From Lysobacterales bacterium 63-13 (GTDB taxonomy: Bacteria > Pseudomonadota > Gammaproteobacteria > Xanthomonadales > Rhodanobacteraceae), in NCBI GenBank assembly GCA_001899855.1, contig MKWR01000017.1:43256-107255 (forward strand): 64,000 nt of DNA. Reading direction: 5' to 3'. The first letter of the stretch is position 1. Each line of letters begins with the position of its first letter. The notes beneath the pieces were generated by a model that worked only from the letters and a program-made list of their open reading frames with translations, had not been told where the DNA came from and did not search any database. This document shows positions 46,245 through 55,677 of this stretch, in pieces. A program made the position numbers and the translations under genes.

Positions 46245-46994
46245 ATGACGGAACTGCCGAACAGCCGACCGGTGGTGCTGGTTACCGGAGCGGCGCGACG
46301 GGTTGGCGCGGCCATTGCGCGTACCCTGCACGCGGCCGGTTACGATCTCGCCCTGCATTGCCGCAACTCGCGCGCCGAACTCGACAGCCTGATTGGCGAC
46401 CTGGAACTGCAGCGCGGCTCAAGCACCCTCGCCCTGCAGGCCGAACTGGCCAATGTCGAGGCCCTGCCCGACCTGGTCACCGACACGATCGACCGCTTCG
46501 GCCGCCTCGATGGCCTGGTCAACAACGCATCGGCGTTCTTTCCGACCGCGCTGGAAAGCGTGACGGCGCAGCAATGGGACGAGTTGTTCGCCTCGAATGC
46601 GCGCGCGCCGTTTTTCCTCGCCAAGGCGGCGGCTCCCCACTTGCGCGAGCGCGCCGGGGCCATCGTCAACCTGCTCGACATCTATGCACAACGTCCGCTG
46701 CCCGGCTATTCGGTCTACTGCATGGCCAAGGCCGCGCAGGCGGCGATGACCGAGGCGCTGGCGCATGAGCTTGGCCCGCAGGTGCGCGTCAACGGCGTCG
46801 CCCCGGGCGCGGTCATGTGGCCGGAAAACGGCACGAGTTATGCGAACAAGGACGAAATCATCGCGCGCACCCCGCTGAAACGCGCCGGCACGGCCGATGA
46901 CGTCGCCAGGACCGTGCTCTGGCTGCTGCGTGACGCAGGCTTTGTCACCGGGCAGATCGTGCGCGTGGACGGCGGACGCTCGCTGGCGATCTGA
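46245..46994 (+). CDS. Pteridine reductase (short-chain dehydrogenase)
   Basis: An NADPH-dependent SDR of 249 residues. The TGAARRVG cofactor motif with paired Arg is typical of pteridine and dihydrofolate reductases of the FolM/PTR1 type. NNASAFFPT and the active-site pair Tyr/Lys in YCMAKAAQAA also fit, as does the long loop WPENGTSYANKDEII. GGAG precedes ATG 46245. Folate genes folB-folK lie at 48.2-49.0 kb, supporting a role in reduced-pterin supply. Confidence 0.9.
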   Translation: MTELPNSRPVVLVTGAARRVGAAIARTLHAAGYDLALHCRNSRAELDSLIGDLELQRGSSTLALQAELANVEALPDLVTDTIDRFGRLDGLVNNASAFFPTALESVTAQQWDELFASNARAPFFLAKAAAPHLRERAGAIVNLLDIYAQRPLPGYSVYCMAKAAQAAMTEALAHELGPQVRVNGVAPGAVMWPENGTSYANKDEIIARTPLKRAGTADDVARTVLWLLRDAGFVTGQIVRVDGGRSLAI

Positions 46995-47041
46995 GCTTAG
47001 CTTGGCGGCCACGGCGGCTGGCTTTCGGGCCATTTGCTGGC

Positions 47042-47193
47042 GGGAACAGGGAATGGGATCAAGAACAAGATCCCCTCATCCGCCCTTCGGGCACCTTCTC
47101 CCGCAAGGGGAGAAGGAACAACACTGCTACCCTATTCCCTATTCCCTATTCCCTATTCCCTATTCCCTATTCCCTATTCCCTATTCCCTATTC
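47042..47193. repeat. Convergent heptamer arrays with REP unit and nine perfect tandem heptamers
   Basis: Two G-rich units (47042-47055) face nine perfect copies of CCTATTC (47131-47193). Between them is a 44-bp REP-like unit (47073-47116) almost identical to the one at 16563. The array lies between the converging pteridine reductase and DUF6159 genes, ending eight bases before the latter's stop codon. Perfect copies suggest recent expansion. Confidence 0.9.
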
Positions 47194-47200
47194 CCGGCCT

Positions 47201-48046
47201 TCAAGCCTTGACCTTGAATGCCTCGGCAACCATGGCCTTGTCGAAACCCTGGCCGGCATCGCCTTCAGTGGCATAGCGGTACAGCGCTGCCGCATAGACG
47301 CCTTGCAGGGCGGCCTGGATCAGCACCAGCAGCAGGAAGGCCACGAGCACGGCGACAATGGCGGTGATGGTGATGGCGAGGACGCCACCCGAAACAGCGA
47401 GCACGATCAGGCCGCCACCGATGATGACCAGGCCAAAGAACAGCAAGCCGAAGACGAGGCCGATGCCGGTGTTGCCGATCAGGTTCTGGCCCCAGGTCTT
47501 CTTCAGCAGCTCGGCACTGCGCTTGACCGCATCGATCGGGCCGATGTCCTGGCTGACCAGCACCGGCACGACGAGGAACGAGGCCACCGTCCAAGCCAGG
47601 CCGATCAGGCCGATGACGAAACGCCCGATGAAACCGGCACGCTCCTGCAATGCGCGCAGGATCACGCCGACGGTGGCCGCGATCACGGCATAGCCAAGGA
47701 TGGTCGGCAGCTTCGACATGGCGATGCGGAAACCGTCGGCAACGGTCGGATCTCCGCCGTTGAGGCGGATCATCGCCGCGCCAATCAGGGCCGAGTTGAA
47801 GAAGATGATGACGAAGTACTGCACCACGTAGAACGCGAACAGGAATAGATAGAACAAGGGATTCATCTGTTCGCGATCCATGCCGGCGAACATCCCGGAA
47901 AACATGGCCGGCACGAAGAACGTCGCGGCAACGATGATGCAACTGATCGCCGAGAGCAGCGGAAAGACCAGCAATTCCTTGTCGGATCTGAGCACCGACG
48001 CACTGGCCTTGACCAGTGACCAGCTCTGCGAAAACTTCTCGAACAT
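47201..48046 (-). CDS. DUF6159-like integral membrane protein
   Basis: A 281-residue protein with about six hydrophobic segments and the N-terminal pattern MFEKFSQSWSLVKASASVLRSDKELLVFPLLS. It has Gly-rich helices (FGLLFFGLVIIGGGLIVLAVSGG) and ends LYRYATEGDAGQGFDKAMVAEAFKVKA. I recall this as DUF6159, function unknown. It stands alone. Its 3' end abuts the tandem heptamer array. Confidence 0.82.
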   Translation of the reverse strand: MFEKFSQSWSLVKASASVLRSDKELLVFPLLSAISCIIVAATFFVPAMFSGMFAGMDREQMNPLFYLFLFAFYVVQYFVIIFFNSALIGAAMIRLNGGDPTVADGFRIAMSKLPTILGYAVIAATVGVILRALQERAGFIGRFVIGLIGLAWTVASFLVVPVLVSQDIGPIDAVKRSAELLKKTWGQNLIGNTGIGLVFGLLFFGLVIIGGGLIVLAVSGGVLAITITAIVAVLVAFLLLVLIQAALQGVYAAALYRYATEGDAGQGFDKAMVAEAFKVKA

Positions 48047-48152
48047 TTCGACTCCCTAGGTCGCGAAAGAAAGGCCGCCTTCCGGCAGCGCGTTGAGTAT
48101 AGCGGCGCGCGAACGCTGCTGCCGACGCGTCACGCTGTGCCGGGCTTGCCGA

Positions 48153-48656
48153 TCAGTCCAGGCTGACGATGTCCGCTGCCGAGTCGTACTGCGCATGCGC
48201 GCGCCACAGCTCGGAGATGCTGCGGCCACTCTGCGGATGCCGCGCAAACGGAGCGATTTCGGCCAGCGGCGCGAGCACGAAGGCATGCTTGAGTTCGTCG
48301 CGCGGAATCTGCAGATGACCCGGGCCGTCGACGATCAGGTCACCGAACAGGACGATGTCGATATCGAGCGTGCGGCTCGAATAGCGCTCGACATCGCGGC
48401 GGCGGCCATGGCGATCTTCCAGCGCATGCAGCCAGCGATCGAGTTGCTGCGGCGTCCAGTCGGTATCCAGGCCCACCGCCAGATTGAGGAATACCGGCCC
48501 GTCGAAACCAACCGCTTCGGTGCGATGGACGCTGGATACAAGCAAATCCCCGAATTGCGCGTGCAGGGCAGCGATTGCCGCGCGCAAGTGCTGCTCGGGT
48601 TCGATGTTCGAGCCGAGGCTGAGGTAAACCCGGTTGAGCCCTGCGGCGGCGGTCAT
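48153..48656 (-). CDS. folK: 2-amino-4-hydroxy-6-hydroxymethyldihydropteridine diphosphokinase
   Basis: Transfers pyrophosphate from ATP to 6-hydroxymethyl-dihydropterin in folate synthesis. The 167-residue protein has VYLSLGSNIEPEQHL, the loop EAVGFDGPVFLNLAVGLDTD, RHGRRRDVERYSSRTLDIDIVLFG (the HPPK signature) and the IPRDELKHAFVLAPLAEIAP end. It starts in an ATGA overlap with folB, so they are translationally coupled. Confidence 0.95.
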   Translation of the reverse strand: MTAAAGLNRVYLSLGSNIEPEQHLRAAIAALHAQFGDLLVSSVHRTEAVGFDGPVFLNLAVGLDTDWTPQQLDRWLHALEDRHGRRRDVERYSSRTLDIDIVLFGDLIVDGPGHLQIPRDELKHAFVLAPLAEIAPFARHPQSGRSISELWRAHAQYDSAADIVSLD

Positions 48657-49036
48657 TGCCGCACGTGTATTGCCGCGTGCGCTTCCCCGCGCTCACGTTC
48701 GATCTGCACGCCGACGGAGCGGGACCCGGTCACCGCGCCGGGCTTGGCCAGGCGCAGGCGCACATGCTGCACGTCGAACTCGTCGAGGACGATAGCCGCG
48801 CAGCGTTCGGCCAGGGTTTCCACGAGCTGGAATTCCGCAGCTTCGACAAATGCGATCAGGCGTTTCGAGACGGCCTTGTAGTCGAGCGTGTCCTCGATGC
48901 GATCGCTGGCCGCCGGGCGCGTGTTGTCAAAGCGCATCTCGATGTCGAGGGCGACGACCTGGCGGATGCGCCGTTCCCAGTCATAAATGCCGATCACGGT
49001 CTCGATGCGCAGGTCCTCGATGAAAACTATGTCCAT
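48653..49036 (-). CDS. folB: Dihydroneopterin aldolase
   Basis: Cleaves dihydroneopterin to 6-hydroxymethyl-dihydropterin. The 127-residue protein starts [26 protein letters not shown], with the conserved Glu-x-x-x-G-I-x-x-W-E region, and contains [26 protein letters not shown] with the catalytic Tyr and Lys equivalents. ATG 49036 overlaps the tsaD stop by 10 bases, and its own stop overlaps the folK start, so tsaD, folB and folK form a tight set. Confidence 0.93.
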   Translation of the reverse strand: MDIVFIEDLRIETVIGIYDWERRIRQVVALDIEMRFDNTRPAASDRIEDTLDYKAVSKRLIAFVEAAEFQLVETLAERCAAIVLDEFDVQHVRLRLAKPGAVTGSRSVGVQIERERGEAHAAIHVRQ

Positions 49037-50106
49037 GGCGTCTCCACTCCGGAATTTGACGGTGCCGTGCCCAAGGCGGACAGGCTTTGCAGGTCCCAAC
49101 GCGGGAACACCTTGATCTGCGGATCGTTGCATTGGCCGGCATGCAGGCGGATCGAGCCGGCGAGGGCAATCATCGCGCCGTTGTCGGTGCAGAATTCCAG
49201 GCGCGGGAAATAGGTCTTGAAGCCATCCTTGTCGGCCGCTTCCGCCAGTTGCCTGCGCAGACGCCGGTTTGCGCCAACGCCGCCGGCGATGACCAGGCGC
49301 TTGGCGCCGGTCGCCTGCATGGCGCGGCGACACTTGATGACCAGGGTTTCGACGATGGCTTCCTCGAAATCACGGGCAATCGCCGCGCGCACGGCATCGC
49401 CGTGGTCGCTGCGTTGCCAGGCCAGCAAAACCTGGGTTTTCAGGCCGGAAAAGCTGAAATCGAGACCCGGCCGATCGGTCATCGGCCGGGTGAAACGGAA
49501 CTGGCCGGGCACGGCGGTTTCCGCCAGCCTGGCCAGGGCCGGGCCGCCCGGATAGGGCAAACCCATGAGTTTGGCGGTCTTGTCGAAGGCTTCGCCGGCG
49601 GCGTCATCGAGGGTGTCGCCCAGCAATCGGTAGCAGCCGATCGCCTCGACTTCGATCAGCATCGAGTGCCCACCCGAGACCAGCAGGGCGACAAACGGCG
49701 GCTCGGGGGAATCCTCCTCCAGCATCGGCGCGAGCAGGTGCCCCTCCATGTGGTGTACGCCGATTGCCGGGATCTCCAGCGCCCAGGCCAGCGAGCGCGC
49801 GGCAGCGGCACCGACCAGCAAGGCACCGACCAGGCCCGGCCCGGCCGTGTAGGCCACGCCGCCGAGGTCGGCCACGGCCATTCCCGCCTCGGCCAGGGTC
49901 TGCCGGATCAGCGGCAGCAGCTTGCGCACATGGTCGCGGGAGGCCAGTTCCGGCACCACGCCGCCGTATTCGGCATGCAGCTCGACCTGGCTGTACAGGG
50001 CATGCGCCAGCAAACCGCGTCCACGGTCGTACACGGCCACGCCGGTTTCGTCACAGGAGGTCTCGATACCAAGCACCGGACCGGGTTTTGCATTGATCGA
50101 AGGCAT
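49027..50106 (-). CDS. tsaD: tRNA N6-adenosine threonylcarbamoyltransferase
   Basis: Installs the t6A modification on tRNAs reading ANN codons. The 359-residue ASKHA-fold protein has [17 protein letters not shown], the metal-binding [56 protein letters not shown] and [15 protein letters not shown] longer-than-usual C-terminal tail overlaps folB. The gene is divergent from rpsU across 60 bases, as in most gammaproteobacteria. Confidence 0.97.
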   Translation of the reverse strand: MPSINAKPGPVLGIETSCDETGVAVYDRGRGLLAHALYSQVELHAEYGGVVPELASRDHVRKLLPLIRQTLAEAGMAVADLGGVAYTAGPGLVGALLVGAAAARSLAWALEIPAIGVHHMEGHLLAPMLEEDSPEPPFVALLVSGGHSMLIEVEAIGCYRLLGDTLDDAAGEAFDKTAKLMGLPYPGGPALARLAETAVPGQFRFTRPMTDRPGLDFSFSGLKTQVLLAWQRSDHGDAVRAAIARDFEEAIVETLVIKCRRAMQATGAKRLVIAGGVGANRRLRRQLAEAADKDGFKTYFPRLEFCTDNGAMIALAGSIRLHAGQCNDPQIKVFPRWDLQSLSALGTAPSNSGVETPWT

Positions 50107-50166
50107 GAAATAGAATGCGCGGCTCGCCCGAGAGCCCGGGTTGTCGAGTTTAACAGCGGAGAGACT

Positions 50167-50382
50167 ATGCCAAGCGTCAAAGTTCGCGAGAACGAACCCT
50201 TCGAGTTTGCCCTGCGCCGCTTCAAGCGCACCTGTGAAAAGGCCGGCGTGCTGGCCGAAGTGCGCAAGCGCGAGTTCTATGAAAAGCCGACCCAGGAACG
50301 CAAGCGCAAGCGCGCGGCTGCGGTCAAGCGTCACCTGCGTCGCGTCGGTCGCGATGTGACCAAGCGTCAGCGCATGTATTGA
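50167..50382 (+). CDS. rpsU: 30S ribosomal protein S21
   Basis: The 71-residue length equals that of E. coli S21. The sequence is nearly invariant in the family: [20 protein letters not shown], then an Arg/Lys-rich helix ending [27 protein letters not shown] upstream is a good ribosome site. It is the first gene of the macromolecular-synthesis block (rpsU-yqeY-dnaG). Confidence 0.98.
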   Translation: MPSVKVRENEPFEFALRRFKRTCEKAGVLAEVRKREFYEKPTQERKRKRAAAVKRHLRRVGRDVTKRQRMY

Positions 50383-50573
50383 TCAAGCGGTTGCGCGGTC
50401 GCTTCGGCGCAGCGCACGACCGATTGATCGCCGGATCGGCTCCGCGCTGATCCAGCAACATCCGGGCTGAAACTTTCGGCCGGCACTGCCCACGCAGCGC
50501 CGGCCGTTTGTGTTTGTGGCGCACGCATCCGGCAAGCTGCAAGCCCCCAACCAAACCATCAACGAGGTGCACG

Positions 50574-51017
50574 ATGTCACTCAAGGCCCGCATTACCGAT
50601 GACATGAAAGCCGCGATGCGCGCGGGCGAGAAGGAACGCCTCGGCGCCATCCGCCTGATCCTCGCCGCGCTCAAGCAGCGCGAAGTCGACGAACGCATCG
50701 TGCTTGACGATGCGCAAATCCTCGCCATCCTCGAAAAGATGCTCAAGCAGCGCCGCGACTCGATCGAGCAGTACGGCGCTGCCAACCGCGAGGACCTGGC
50801 GGCCGTCGAGCGCGCCGAAGTCGCCGTCATCCAGGCTTACATGCCGGCACCACTTTCCAGCGAGGAACTGGACAGGATCGTGGCCAAGGCCATCGCCGAC
50901 TCCGGCGCGACCAGCGCCCGCGAGATGGGCAAGGTCGTCGGGCTGGTCAAACCCCTGGTCGCCGGCCGTGCCGACATGGGCCAGGTTTCCGAGCTCATAA
51001 AGGCTCGGCTGGCCTAG
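50574..51017 (+). CDS. GatB/YqeY-domain protein
   Basis: A 147-residue helical protein of the YqeY family: SLKARITDDMKAAMRAGEKERLGAIRLILAALKQREVDER, then EKMLKQRRDSIEQY and the GatB-like tail ATSAREMGKVVGLVKPLVAGRADMGQVSELIKARL. It may contact tRNA or amidotransferase partners; the exact role is not established. GAGG lies before ATG 50574. Position between rpsU and dnaG is typical in xanthomonads and pseudomonads. Confidence 0.93.
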   Translation: MSLKARITDDMKAAMRAGEKERLGAIRLILAALKQREVDERIVLDDAQILAILEKMLKQRRDSIEQYGAANREDLAAVERAEVAVIQAYMPAPLSSEELDRIVAKAIADSGATSAREMGKVVGLVKPLVAGRADMGQVSELIKARLA

Positions 51018-51023
51018 GAAATC

Positions 51024-51107
51024 GGGAATGGAGAGCGGGGAGTCGGGAATCGATAGAGCCACATTCCGCGGCACCCTCGCCTTTTCGATTCCCCATTCCC
51101 CCTTCCC
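51024..51107. repeat. Convergent heptamer arrays between yqeY and dnaG
   Basis: G-rich units (GGGAATG 51024-51030, GGGAGTC 51038-51044, GGGAATC 51045-51051) face three C-rich units (GATTCCC, CATTCCC, CCTTCCC, 51087-51107) across 35 bases. The C-rich arm ends three bases before the dnaG start codon, so no Shine-Dalgarno sequence is present there. Confidence 0.8.
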
Positions 51108-51110
51108 GCC

Positions 51111-52916
51111 ATGACCGGCCGCATTCCCGAACGCTTCATCGACGAGCTGCTGACCCGCATCGACATTGTCGATGTGATCCAGGAGCGGGTAACGCTGAAG
51201 AAAGCCGGGCGCGACTGGTCGGCGCGTTGCCCGTTCCATGACGAGCGCTCGCCGTCGTTCACGGTCAGTCCGGCCAAGCAGTTCTATCACTGCTTCGGCT
51301 GTGGCGCGCATGGCAGCGCGATCCGCTTCCTGATGGATTACGACCGCCTCGAATTTCCCGACGCGATCGAGGAACTGGCCGCGCGCGCCGGGCTCAAGGT
51401 CGAGTACGAAGGTGGCCAGCGCGACAAGCCGCGCGAAGATGCCAGCGACCTGTATGCCTTGCTGGATGCGGCCGCCACATTCTATCGCGAGCAGTTGGCG
51501 CGCAGCGCCGGCGCACGCGCGTATTTCGAGCAACGCGGCCTCGATGCGGAAACACTGAAGCGATTCAATCTCGGCTATGCCCCGAACCAGTGGGATGCGC
51601 TGAAGACCGCGCTCGGCACGACGCCGCAACGCCTCGCCCTGCTCGACAAGGCCGGCATGCTGGCCAGCGGCGATCGCGGTGGCAAGTACGACCGCTTCCG
51701 CGACCGGGTGATGTTTCCAATCCTCGACCGGCGCGGGCGCACGATCGCGTTTGGTGGTCGCATCATGGCTGCCAGCGAACCTGCCGCGGCTGACGGGCAG
51801 GCCGCGCACGGCGCTGTCCGCACGGCCGACAAGGGTGCGGGCCCGAAATATCTCAACTCGCCCGAGACGCCGCTCTTCCACAAGGGCCGCGAACTGTTCG
51901 GCCTCTGGCAGGTACGCGATGCCAACCCGAAGATCGCGCGCCTGCTGGTCGTCGAAGGCTACATGGATGTGATCGCCCTGCATCAGTACGGCATCACCCA
52001 GGCGGTAGCCACGCTCGGCACGGCGACGACCAGCGACCATGCGGAAATCCTGTTCAGGAACTCTGCAGACGTCTACTTCTGCTTCGATGGCGACCGCGCC
52101 GGCCGTCAGGCCGCATGGCGAGCGGTGGAATCGGTGCTGCCACGCATGCGCGACGGCCGCCAGGCATGGTTCCTGTTCGTTCCGGATGGCGAGGATCCCG
52201 ATTCGCTGATCCGCGCAGAAGGCGTGGATGGCTTCGAACAGCGGCTCAAGCAGGCGACCCCGCTCAGCGAGTTCTTCTTTGCCGAGACCGGCAAGGACGT
52301 GAACCTTGCAACGATCGACGGCAAGGCGCGACTCGCCGAACGGGCACGTCCACTGATCGCGCAGATTCCCGATGGCGCCTTCCGCGACCTCATGCATGCC
52401 GAACTCGAACGCCTGAGCGGGGCGAGGACGGTGCTTCCTGGCGGCACCGCCCAGGTCGACATCCGCGCCACCGCTCGCCTTGGCGGCGCGCGACCCGCGC
52501 AACGCTCGCTGGTGCGCACGGCGGTCGCCTTGCTCGTGCAGAGCCCGGCGCTCGCCGCCGAGATCGAGCCGCCGTGGACCTTTTCCGAGCTGCGCCAACC
52601 CGGCATCCCCTTGCTGGTCGAGCTGATCCGGCTCTGCCGCGAGCGCCCGACGCTGACCACCGGCGCCCTGCTCGAACAGTTTGCCGGGCGCGAGGAAGCA
52701 GTCGCCCTGAACAAGCTGGCGACCCTCGACCTGCTCGTCGATGCCAGCCAGGGCCGTGCCGATTTCATCGGCGCACTGGCGCAATTGGACGTCCAGACGT
52801 CCCAACAGCGCCTCGATGACCTGATTGCGCGGCAGCTCGATGGCGGCCTGTCCGACAGCGAACGCGACGAATTGCGCCAGTTGATGGCAAACAAGCCCGC
52901 GCACCGCAAACGCTGA
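51111..52916 (+). CDS. dnaG: DNA primase
   Basis: Makes RNA primers at the replication fork. The 601-residue protein has an N-terminal CHC2 zinc-binding domain (CPFHDERSPSF then FYHCFGCGAHG, about 40-65). A catalytic TOPRIM core (about 260-345) carries VVEGYMDVIALHQYG and CFDGDRAGRQAAWRAVE, and a C-terminal helicase-interaction region lies at about 450-601. ATG 51111 is the family start (MTGRIPERFIDELLTRIDIVDVI) but lacks a ribosome site, because a C-rich repeat array occupies the upstream bases. rpoD, the usual next gene, is absent; thr genes follow. Confidence 0.97.
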   Translation: MTGRIPERFIDELLTRIDIVDVIQERVTLKKAGRDWSARCPFHDERSPSFTVSPAKQFYHCFGCGAHGSAIRFLMDYDRLEFPDAIEELAARAGLKVEYEGGQRDKPREDASDLYALLDAAATFYREQLARSAGARAYFEQRGLDAETLKRFNLGYAPNQWDALKTALGTTPQRLALLDKAGMLASGDRGGKYDRFRDRVMFPILDRRGRTIAFGGRIMAASEPAAADGQAAHGAVRTADKGAGPKYLNSPETPLFHKGRELFGLWQVRDANPKIARLLVVEGYMDVIALHQYGITQAVATLGTATTSDHAEILFRNSADVYFCFDGDRAGRQAAWRAVESVLPRMRDGRQAWFLFVPDGEDPDSLIRAEGVDGFEQRLKQATPLSEFFFAETGKDVNLATIDGKARLAERARPLIAQIPDGAFRDLMHAELERLSGARTVLPGGTAQVDIRATARLGGARPAQRSLVRTAVALLVQSPALAAEIEPPWTFSELRQPGIPLLVELIRLCRERPTLTTGALLEQFAGREEAVALNKLATLDLLVDASQGRADFIGALAQLDVQTSQQRLDDLIARQLDGGLSDSERDELRQLMANKPAHRKR

Positions 52917-52975
52917 GCGAGTCTGCCGGCAAATCCTGCTTGACAACACCGCGCTGGATCGTATCCACTTGCTGC

Positions 52976-53044
52976 ATGCGCACAATTATCATGACGACGA
53001 CGATGACTACACCCCTTCGGGTGCGGTCCGTCGTGCGCAGATAG
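52976..53044 (+). CDS. thrL: Threonine/isoleucine-rich leader peptide of the thr operon
   Basis: A 22-codon frame beginning MRTIIMTTTMTT and ending in an Arg/Val-rich tail carries six Thr and two Ile codons in its first 12 positions. It lies 92 bases before thrA. Thr/Ile-rich leaders control thrABC by attenuation in enterobacteria, so position and content together make this a strong candidate. It is too short for ordinary gene finders. The ribosome site is weak (CCACTTGCTGC). Confidence 0.75.
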   Translation: MRTIIMTTTMTTPLRVRSVVRR

Positions 53045-53095
53045 TTTTACCGCACCGACACCGCAGCCCGACACGGCTGCGGGATGCGTGATCCC
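53020..53095 (+). promoter_or_regulatory. Candidate attenuator structures before thrA
   Basis: Three inverted repeats follow the leader peptide: GGTGCGGT with ACCGCACC (53020-53027, 53049-53056), CCGCAGCC with GGCTGCGG (53061-53068, 53075-53082) and GGGAT with ATCCC (53081-53085, 53091-53095). The last two share bases and exclude each other. No T tract follows, so classical intrinsic termination is not obvious. Confidence 0.5.
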
Positions 53096-53136
53096 GACCA
53101 GCCCTGGAAAGCGCGGCGCCACCCACCGGAGGCCCG

Positions 53137-55677
53137 ATGAGTCCGTTTGCCAAGTTGTCAGCCACGCTTGCTGCCGTGCGTCACGATATTGGTGCGCTTG
53201 CGGCCGGGAATTCCGAAACGGTCATCGCGCACAAGTTCGGCGGCTCCTCGCTCGCCGATGCCTCGTGTTTTCGCCGGGTCGCGGCCATCCTTCTCGAACG
53301 CGACGATGCAACCCAGGTCACCGTGGTCTCGGCCATGCAGGGCGTGACCAATGCGCTGATCGCCCTTGCCGCGACCGCGGCGGCGCGCGATCCCGCCTGG
53401 CAAGCGCAATGGAGCAGCCTGCGCGAGCGCCATCTCGAGACCGCGCGCGACTTGCTCGATGATCGCTCCGGCGCCGTGCGGGTCTGGCTTGAAGCGCGCT
53501 TTGCCGATCTTGCCGACACCTTGAAGGCCCTTGCGGTGCTCGGCATTCCGGCACGCGAGGCGTTCGACGCGATCCAGGGCCTTGGCGAAGTGTGGTCGGC
53601 CACTCTGCTGCGCGCCCACATCGAAGCGCTCGGCGAGGATTGCGCCCTGCTTGATGCACGTGAGGTGCTGGTCGTCAGCCACGGTGAACTGGGTGTCAGC
53701 GTCGACTGGCAGGCCAGTGCCGCGCGCCTGGCCGAGTGGCGCGCACGGCATCCACAACGGCGCATCGTCATCACCGGCTTCATCGCCCGTGATGAAGCCG
53801 CGCGCGCGACCACGCTCGGGCGCAACGGCAGCGATTTCTCCGGCGCAATCTTCGCCGCCCTGTTCGAGGCCCGCGAGCTGCATATCTGGACCGATGTCGA
53901 TGGCGTGCTCTCGGCTGATCCGCGCCTCGTGCCGGAAGCCGTCTCGCTGAATGCGCTGTCCTACGAGGAAGCCTGCGAGCTGGCCTATTTCGGTGCCAAG
54001 GTCATTCATCCGCAGACCATGCTGCCGGCCATGGCGCTGGGCGTGCCGATCCACATCCGCAACACCTTCAAGCCGGCGCATCCGGGCACCTGCATCGCCA
54101 CTGTCGGCGATGCCGCCGAAGGCCCCGTGCGCGGACTCTCGCTGGCCGATCAACTGGCCATCGTCAACGTCGAAGGTGCCGGCATGATCGGCGTGCCGGG
54201 CACGGCCGAGCGTGTATTCGCAGCACTGCGCGAGGCCAGGGTTTCGGTGGTGATGATTTCGCAGGGCTCCTCGGAACACTCGATCTGCGTGGTCGTGCGT
54301 GGTGCCGATTGCTCGCGTGCCGAGGTGGCCCTGGATGCCATGTTCAATCGCGAGCTGTGCCAGGGCCAGATCAAGGCGATCACGGTGACACGGGACATCA
54401 GCGTGCTCGCCGCCGTCGGCGACCGCATGGCCGGCATGCCCGGTGTGGCAGCGCGCCTGTTTGCCACGCTCGGCCGCGCCCAGGTGAACATCCGTGCAAT
54501 TGCCCAGGGTGCCTCGGAGCGGAACATTTCGGTGGCACTGGACAGCGCCGACGCGGCGCGCGCCTTGCGTGCCGCGCATGCCGGATTCTGGCTCTCGCCA
54601 CAGACCCTGTCGGTCGGCGTGATTGGCCCCGGCAATGTCGGCCGCGCCCTGCTCGACCAGTTGCGCGAGGCGATTCCACGCCTGCGCCGCGAGGCCAACC
54701 TGGACTTGCGCGTGCGCGCGATCATGTCCAGCAGCCGCCTGTTGACCACTGAACGCGGGGATCTCTCCGCCGACTGGTCGGTGCAACTGGCATCGAGCGA
54801 CCAGGCTGCCGATTTCGAACGCTTCAGCAGCCACGTGCATGCCGCGCACCTTCCGCACGCCGTCATCATCGATTGCAGCGCCAGCGACGAAGTTGCCTCG
54901 CATTACCCGGCATGGCTGCGCGCCGGCATCCATGTCATCACGCCAAACAAGCAAAGCGGTTCCGGGCCGCTGGCACGCTGGCAGGCAATCCGAGATGCCC
55001 GCGCTGGCGGCGGCGGGCGCTTGCGCTACGAGGCCACGGTGGGCGCCGGCCTGCCGGTGATTTCGACGCTGCGCGACCTGCTCGATACCGGTGATGAGCT
55101 GATCGCCATCGAGGGCATCCTCTCCGGCACCCTGGCCTGGTTGTTCAACCGCTACGACGGCAGCCAGCCGTTCTCGGCGCTGGTGCGCGAAGCGCTCGCG
55201 CTCGGCTACACCGAGCCGGATCCACGTGATGACCTGTCCGGACTCGATGTCGCACGCAAGCTGGTGATCCTCGCCCGCGAGGCCGGGCAATCAATCGAAC
55301 TTGCCGACGTCGAGGTACGCGGACTGGTGCCTGCCGAACTGCTCGAACTGGACAAGGAACAAGCCATTGCTTCCCTCGACACACTGGATGCGACCATTGC
55401 CGCACAATACGCCGCGGCACGCGCCAGGAACTGCGTTCTACGCTATGTCGCCCGCCTCGACAGTAACGGCCACGCCCGAGTCGGCCTCGTCGAATTGCCC
55501 GGGACGCATGCTTTCGCCAACTTGCGCCTGACCGACAACAGCGTGCAGTTCACGACCCGGCGCTACGCCAGCAATCCGCTGATCGTGCAAGGTCCCGGCG
55601 CCGGTCGCGAAGTGACTGCGGCCGGCATTTTCGCCGACCTGCTGCGCCTCGGCGCAGCACTTGGGGCGCGCCTGTGA
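53137..55677 (+). CDS. thrA: Bifunctional aspartate kinase / homoserine dehydrogenase I
   Basis: Catalyses the first and third steps from aspartate to threonine. The 846-residue protein has an aspartate kinase domain (about 28-310, KFGGSSLAD with Lys33, [13 protein letters not shown]). Two ACT-type regulatory domains follow (about 335-480, [22 protein letters not shown] and [22 protein letters not shown]), then a homoserine dehydrogenase domain (about 493-846, [40 protein letters not shown]). CGGAGG before ATG 53137 is a strong ribosome site. It ends in a GTGA overlap with thrB. Confidence 0.97.
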   Translation: MSPFAKLSATLAAVRHDIGALAAGNSETVIAHKFGGSSLADASCFRRVAAILLERDDATQVTVVSAMQGVTNALIALAATAAARDPAWQAQWSSLRERHLETARDLLDDRSGAVRVWLEARFADLADTLKALAVLGIPAREAFDAIQGLGEVWSATLLRAHIEALGEDCALLDAREVLVVSHGELGVSVDWQASAARLAEWRARHPQRRIVITGFIARDEAARATTLGRNGSDFSGAIFAALFEARELHIWTDVDGVLSADPRLVPEAVSLNALSYEEACELAYFGAKVIHPQTMLPAMALGVPIHIRNTFKPAHPGTCIATVGDAAEGPVRGLSLADQLAIVNVEGAGMIGVPGTAERVFAALREARVSVVMISQGSSEHSICVVVRGADCSRAEVALDAMFNRELCQGQIKAITVTRDISVLAAVGDRMAGMPGVAARLFATLGRAQVNIRAIAQGASERNISVALDSADAARALRAAHAGFWLSPQTLSVGVIGPGNVGRALLDQLREAIPRLRREANLDLRVRAIMSSSRLLTTERGDLSADWSVQLASSDQAADFERFSSHVHAAHLPHAVIIDCSASDEVASHYPAWLRAGIHVITPNKQSGSGPLARWQAIRDARAGGGGRLRYEATVGAGLPVISTLRDLLDTGDELIAIEGILSGTLAWLFNRYDGSQPFSALVREALALGYTEPDPRDDLSGLDVARKLVILAREAGQSIELADVEVRGLVPAELLELDKEQAIASLDTLDATIAAQYAAARARNCVLRYVARLDSNGHARVGLVELPGTHAFANLRLTDNSVQFTTRRYASNPLIVQGPGAGREVTAAGIFADLLRLGAALGARL

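Noticed and set aside
47034..47276. A frame with a repeating PYSLFPI peptide
   Set aside because: It is simply the translation of the tandem CCTATTC array, with no start signal of note.
50383..50573. A tRNA or small RNA gene in the gap between rpsU and yqeY
   Set aside because: No cloverleaf or strong stem pattern could be made out, and I found no tRNA-like region anywhere in the window.
50577..52985. An 800-codon minus-strand frame opposite yqeY and dnaG
   Set aside because: It opposes two well-supported genes and crosses the heptamer repeats, and its product has no family features.
53061..53095. The thr leader stem taken as a standard intrinsic terminator
   Set aside because: No T tract follows the stem. 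I kept it only as a candidate attenuator structure.
53158..55290. A 710-codon minus-strand frame opposite thrA
   Set aside because: Antisense shadow of a certain gene, with no recognisable domain and no ribosome site.
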